Source of the DNA: JANQOH01 sp965200095 | GTDB lineage: Bacteria; Pseudomonadota; Alphaproteobacteria; UBA7887 | Direction of reading: 5' to 3' | DNA length: 64,000 nucleotides | Assembly (NCBI GenBank): GCA_965200095.1 | Contig: OZ241350.1 | Coordinates: 248,001 to 312,000, forward strand | Shown: piece after piece, positions 61,092 through 64,000 of the stretch | Position numbering within the stretch: position 1 is the first letter of the stretch | Layout: each line of letters opens with the position of its first letter | Made by a program: the position numbers and the translations under genes | The notes under the pieces: model-generated | The model's input: the letters and a program-made list of their open reading frames with translations, nothing else | Databases searched by the model: none | What the model was told of the DNA's origin: nothing

Positions 61092-62260
61092 ATGAACGTC
61101 CACGAATATCAGGCGAAGGCGCTGCTGGCGCGCTTCGGCGTCGCCGTGCCGCGCGGGCGCGTCGCCTGGACGCGGGCCGAAGCCGAAGAAGCGGCGCGCG
61201 AACTCGGCGGCCCGACATGGGTCGTCAAGGCCCAGATCCACGCCGGCGGGCGCGGCAAGGGCGGCGGCGTCAAGGTCGTGCGCTCGGTCGAAGAAGCCGC
61301 GGACGCCGCCGAGGCCCTTATCGGTTCGACTCTGGTGACGCCGCAGACCGGCCCGCAAGGCCAGACCGTGGGCCGCGTCTATATCGAGGAAGGGTGCGAC
61401 ATCGCCCGCGAACTCTATCTCGGCGTCCTCGTGGACCGCGCGGCGGGCCGCGTCGCCGTGATGGCGTCGGCGGCCGGCGGCATGGACATCGAAGAAGTCG
61501 CGGCGCAACGGCCCGAAAGCATCCTGCGCGCGGTTATCGACCCGGCGACGGGGATGCGGCGCTTCCATGCCGACCGTCTGGCGTTCGGCCTGGGGCTGGA
61601 AGGCGCGCAGGCGGCGCGGGCGGCGGAACTCGCCCTGGCCGTGTGGCGCGCCTTCGCGGAAACCGATGCGAGCCTGGTGGAGATCAACCCGCTGGCGGTG
61701 ACGGGCGACGGCGCGGTGGTCGCCCTCGACGCCAAGATGACCTTCGACGACAACGCGCTCTACCGCCGGCGCGAGATCGCCGAACTGCGCGACGAGAGCG
61801 AGGAAGACCCGCGCGAACGCGAGGCGGCGCGCCACGACCTCAACTACGTCAAGCTCGACGGCAATATCGGCTGCATGGTCAACGGCGCCGGCCTTGCCAT
61901 GGCGACGATGGACATCATCCAGCTGCGCGGCGGCGCGCCGGCGAATTTTCTCGATGTCGGCGGCGGCGCGTCCGGCGAGCGCGTCACCGAAGCGTTCAAA
62001 CTGATCCTTTCGGACCCTGACGTCGACGGCGTTCTGGTCAACATTTTCGGCGGCATCATGCGCTGCGACACCATCGCCGAAGGCGTCGTGGAGGCCGCCC
62101 GCGGCGTCAGTCTGGAAGTGCCGCTGGTGGTGCGCCTCGAAGGGACGAACGTCGAGCTCGGCAAGAAGATCCTCGCCGACTCGGGCCTGCGCATCCTGTC
62201 CGCCGACGGCCTCGACGACGCGGCGCGGAAGATCGTCCGGGCCGTGGAGGAGGAGGCCTG

Positions 62261-62261
<1 letters not shown>
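61092..62261 (+). CDS. sucC: Succinyl-CoA synthetase (ADP-forming) beta subunit
   Basis: The 389-residue subunit carries the ATP-grasp domain and the succinate site. The N-terminus MNVHEYQAKALLARFGVAVP is canonical. ATP-grasp elements include WVVKAQIHAGGRGKGGGVKV, VEINPLAVTGDGAVVALDAK and FDDNALYRR. The C-terminal CoA-ligase domain shows LDGNIGCMVNGAGLAMATMD, FLDVGGGASGERVTEAFKLI and VNIFGGIMRCDTIAEGVVEA. Its stop overlaps the sucD start by one base, so the subunits are co-translated. Confidence 0.97.
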
Positions 62262-63136
<875 letters not shown>

Positions 63137-63179
63137 GCCGCCGACGCCCCGCGCCGCATATGCAGGGGGAAGGCGCGAC

Positions 63180-64000
63180 ATGGCGCAAATGGCGACCGTT
63201 TCCGGCGTGCCCATAAGCGGCGACGCCGCTTTTCTCGAAGACCTCTATGCCCGCTATCGCCGCGACCCGGCGGCTCTCGACCCCAGCTGGCGCGACCTGT
63301 TCGGCGACATCGACCGCGCCGCGCCGGCGCCCGAACCCGGCGCAGCCGCAGCGCCCGAAGGCGCGGTGCTCGCGCGGACCCGCGACAATCTGCGCGTGCT
63401 CATGCTCATCCGCGCCTATCGCGTGCGCGGGCATCTGATCGCCAATCTCGACCCCCTCGGCCTCGACAGCCGCGAACACCACCCCGAACTCGACCCCGCG
63501 AGCTACGGGTTCACCGACGCCGACTACGACCGCGAATTCTTCATCGACGGCGTGCTGGGGCGCGAGACCGCGCGCCTGCGCGAGATCCTCGAAGTGCTCA
63601 AGCAGGTCTATTGCGACCGCATCGGCATCGAGTTCATGCACATCCAGCACCCCGAGGAAAAGGCGTGGATTCAGCGGCGGGTGGAAAACAGCCTGAACCG
63701 CACCCGCTTTTCGCGCGAGCGCAAACTGGACATCCTGCACGAACTGGAGCGCGCCGAAGGCTTCGAACGCTTCCTCCACGTCAAATATCCGGCCACCAAG
63801 AGGTTCTCCATCGAAGGGGCGGAAAGCCTCGTGCCGGCGCTCGAGGCGATCATCCGCGCTTCCGCCGCCGGCGGCGTCGAGGAGATCGTCTTCGGGATGC
63901 CGCACCGCGGACGCATCAACGTGCTGACGACGGTAATGGGCAAGAGTTACGGCGACGTGTTCGCCGAATTCCAGGGCAACCTGTCGCACGCCGGAGACGT
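63180..64000 (+). CDS. sucA: 2-oxoglutarate dehydrogenase E1 component, N-terminal part
   Basis: The first 273 codons are in the window; the gene runs off the right edge. It starts at the ATG after AGGGGGAAGG. The N-terminus has the E1o docking segment (DAAFLEDLYARYRRDPAALD, then WRDLFGDID). The conserved body follows: NLRVLMLIRAYRVRGHLIAN, LDPLG, IGIEFMHIQHPEEKAWIQRR, FERFLHVKYPATKRFSIEGA and VFGMPHRGRINVLTTVMGKS, where thiamine diphosphate binding begins. The enzyme decarboxylates 2-oxoglutarate in the TCA cycle. sucB and lpd are expected to follow. Confidence 0.97.
   Translation, partial: MAQMATVSGVPISGDAAFLEDLYARYRRDPAALDPSWRDLFGDIDRAAPAPEPGAAAAPEGAVLARTRDNLRVLMLIRAYRVRGHLIANLDPLGLDSREHHPELDPASYGFTDADYDREFFIDGVLGRETARLREILEVLKQVYCDRIGIEFMHIQHPEEKAWIQRRVENSLNRTRFSRERKLDILHELERAEGFERFLHVKYPATKRFSIEGAESLVPALEAIIRASAAGGVEEIVFGMPHRGRINVLTTVMGKSYGDVFAEFQGNLSHAGD

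Overview
The window reads as chromosomal DNA of a GC-rich alphaproteobacterium. This rests on gene order and gene families rather than on any database search: grpE next to hrcA and dnaK, the glnE-bcp pair, mrcA followed by prfB, cinA/sfsA/map/radC, ftsE-ftsX-ydcF-plsC, glnK-amtB, and mdh-sucC-sucD-sucA. Coding density is high. Small intergenic palindromic repeats recur throughout.

From 1 to 2.8 kb lie dnaK (5' end only), grpE and hrcA on the minus strand, then a repeat-filled gap. From 2.8 to 5.4 kb a DUF2325 coiled-coil protein diverges from a secreted beta-propeller protein across a spacer with two Fur-box-like sites. From 5.7 to 8.8 kb is a glycine betaine/proline-type ABC importer whose ATPase gene carries an apparent frameshift. 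From 8.8 to 14.2 kb are an EmrAB-type efflux pair and a divergent thiamine-diphosphate enzyme with a short-chain dehydrogenase. From 14.3 to 31.6 kb is a housekeeping stretch: tRNA-Met, an AsmA/YhdP-like protein, glnE, bcp, prfB with a programmed frameshift, mrcA, tRNA-Leu, cinA, sfsA, map, radC, an orphan solute-binding protein, a repeat cluster and argE. From 31.6 to 39.4 kb come plsC, ydcF, ftsX, ftsE, DUF1330, amtB, glnK, an internally deleted PhyH-type dioxygenase, a VOC protein and an MlrC-type protein.

From 40.3 to 59.8 kb every gene is on the minus strand and the content is that of a defence island. Its outer genes are a DUF499 ATPase and a small DUF7680-like protein at the transcriptional start, and a DUF1156 DNA methyltransferase and a PLD-SNF2 helicase at the end. 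I read these four as parts of one DNA-modification/helicase system. Between them sit two further modules. One is DUF262 nuclease-like protein, DUF3696 ATPase and an unnamed protein, all overlapping. The other is a small unknown protein, an AAA ATPase and an ATPase with ten 43-residue TPR units, the last two coupled by an ATGA overlap. Palindromic repeats, and a 1,031-bp IS5-like shell with no transposase, lie at the boundaries of these modules. This nested arrangement is the most interesting thing in the window.

From 60.0 kb to the end the TCA-cycle operon mdh-sucC-sucD-sucA runs on the plus strand; sucA is cut by the window edge.
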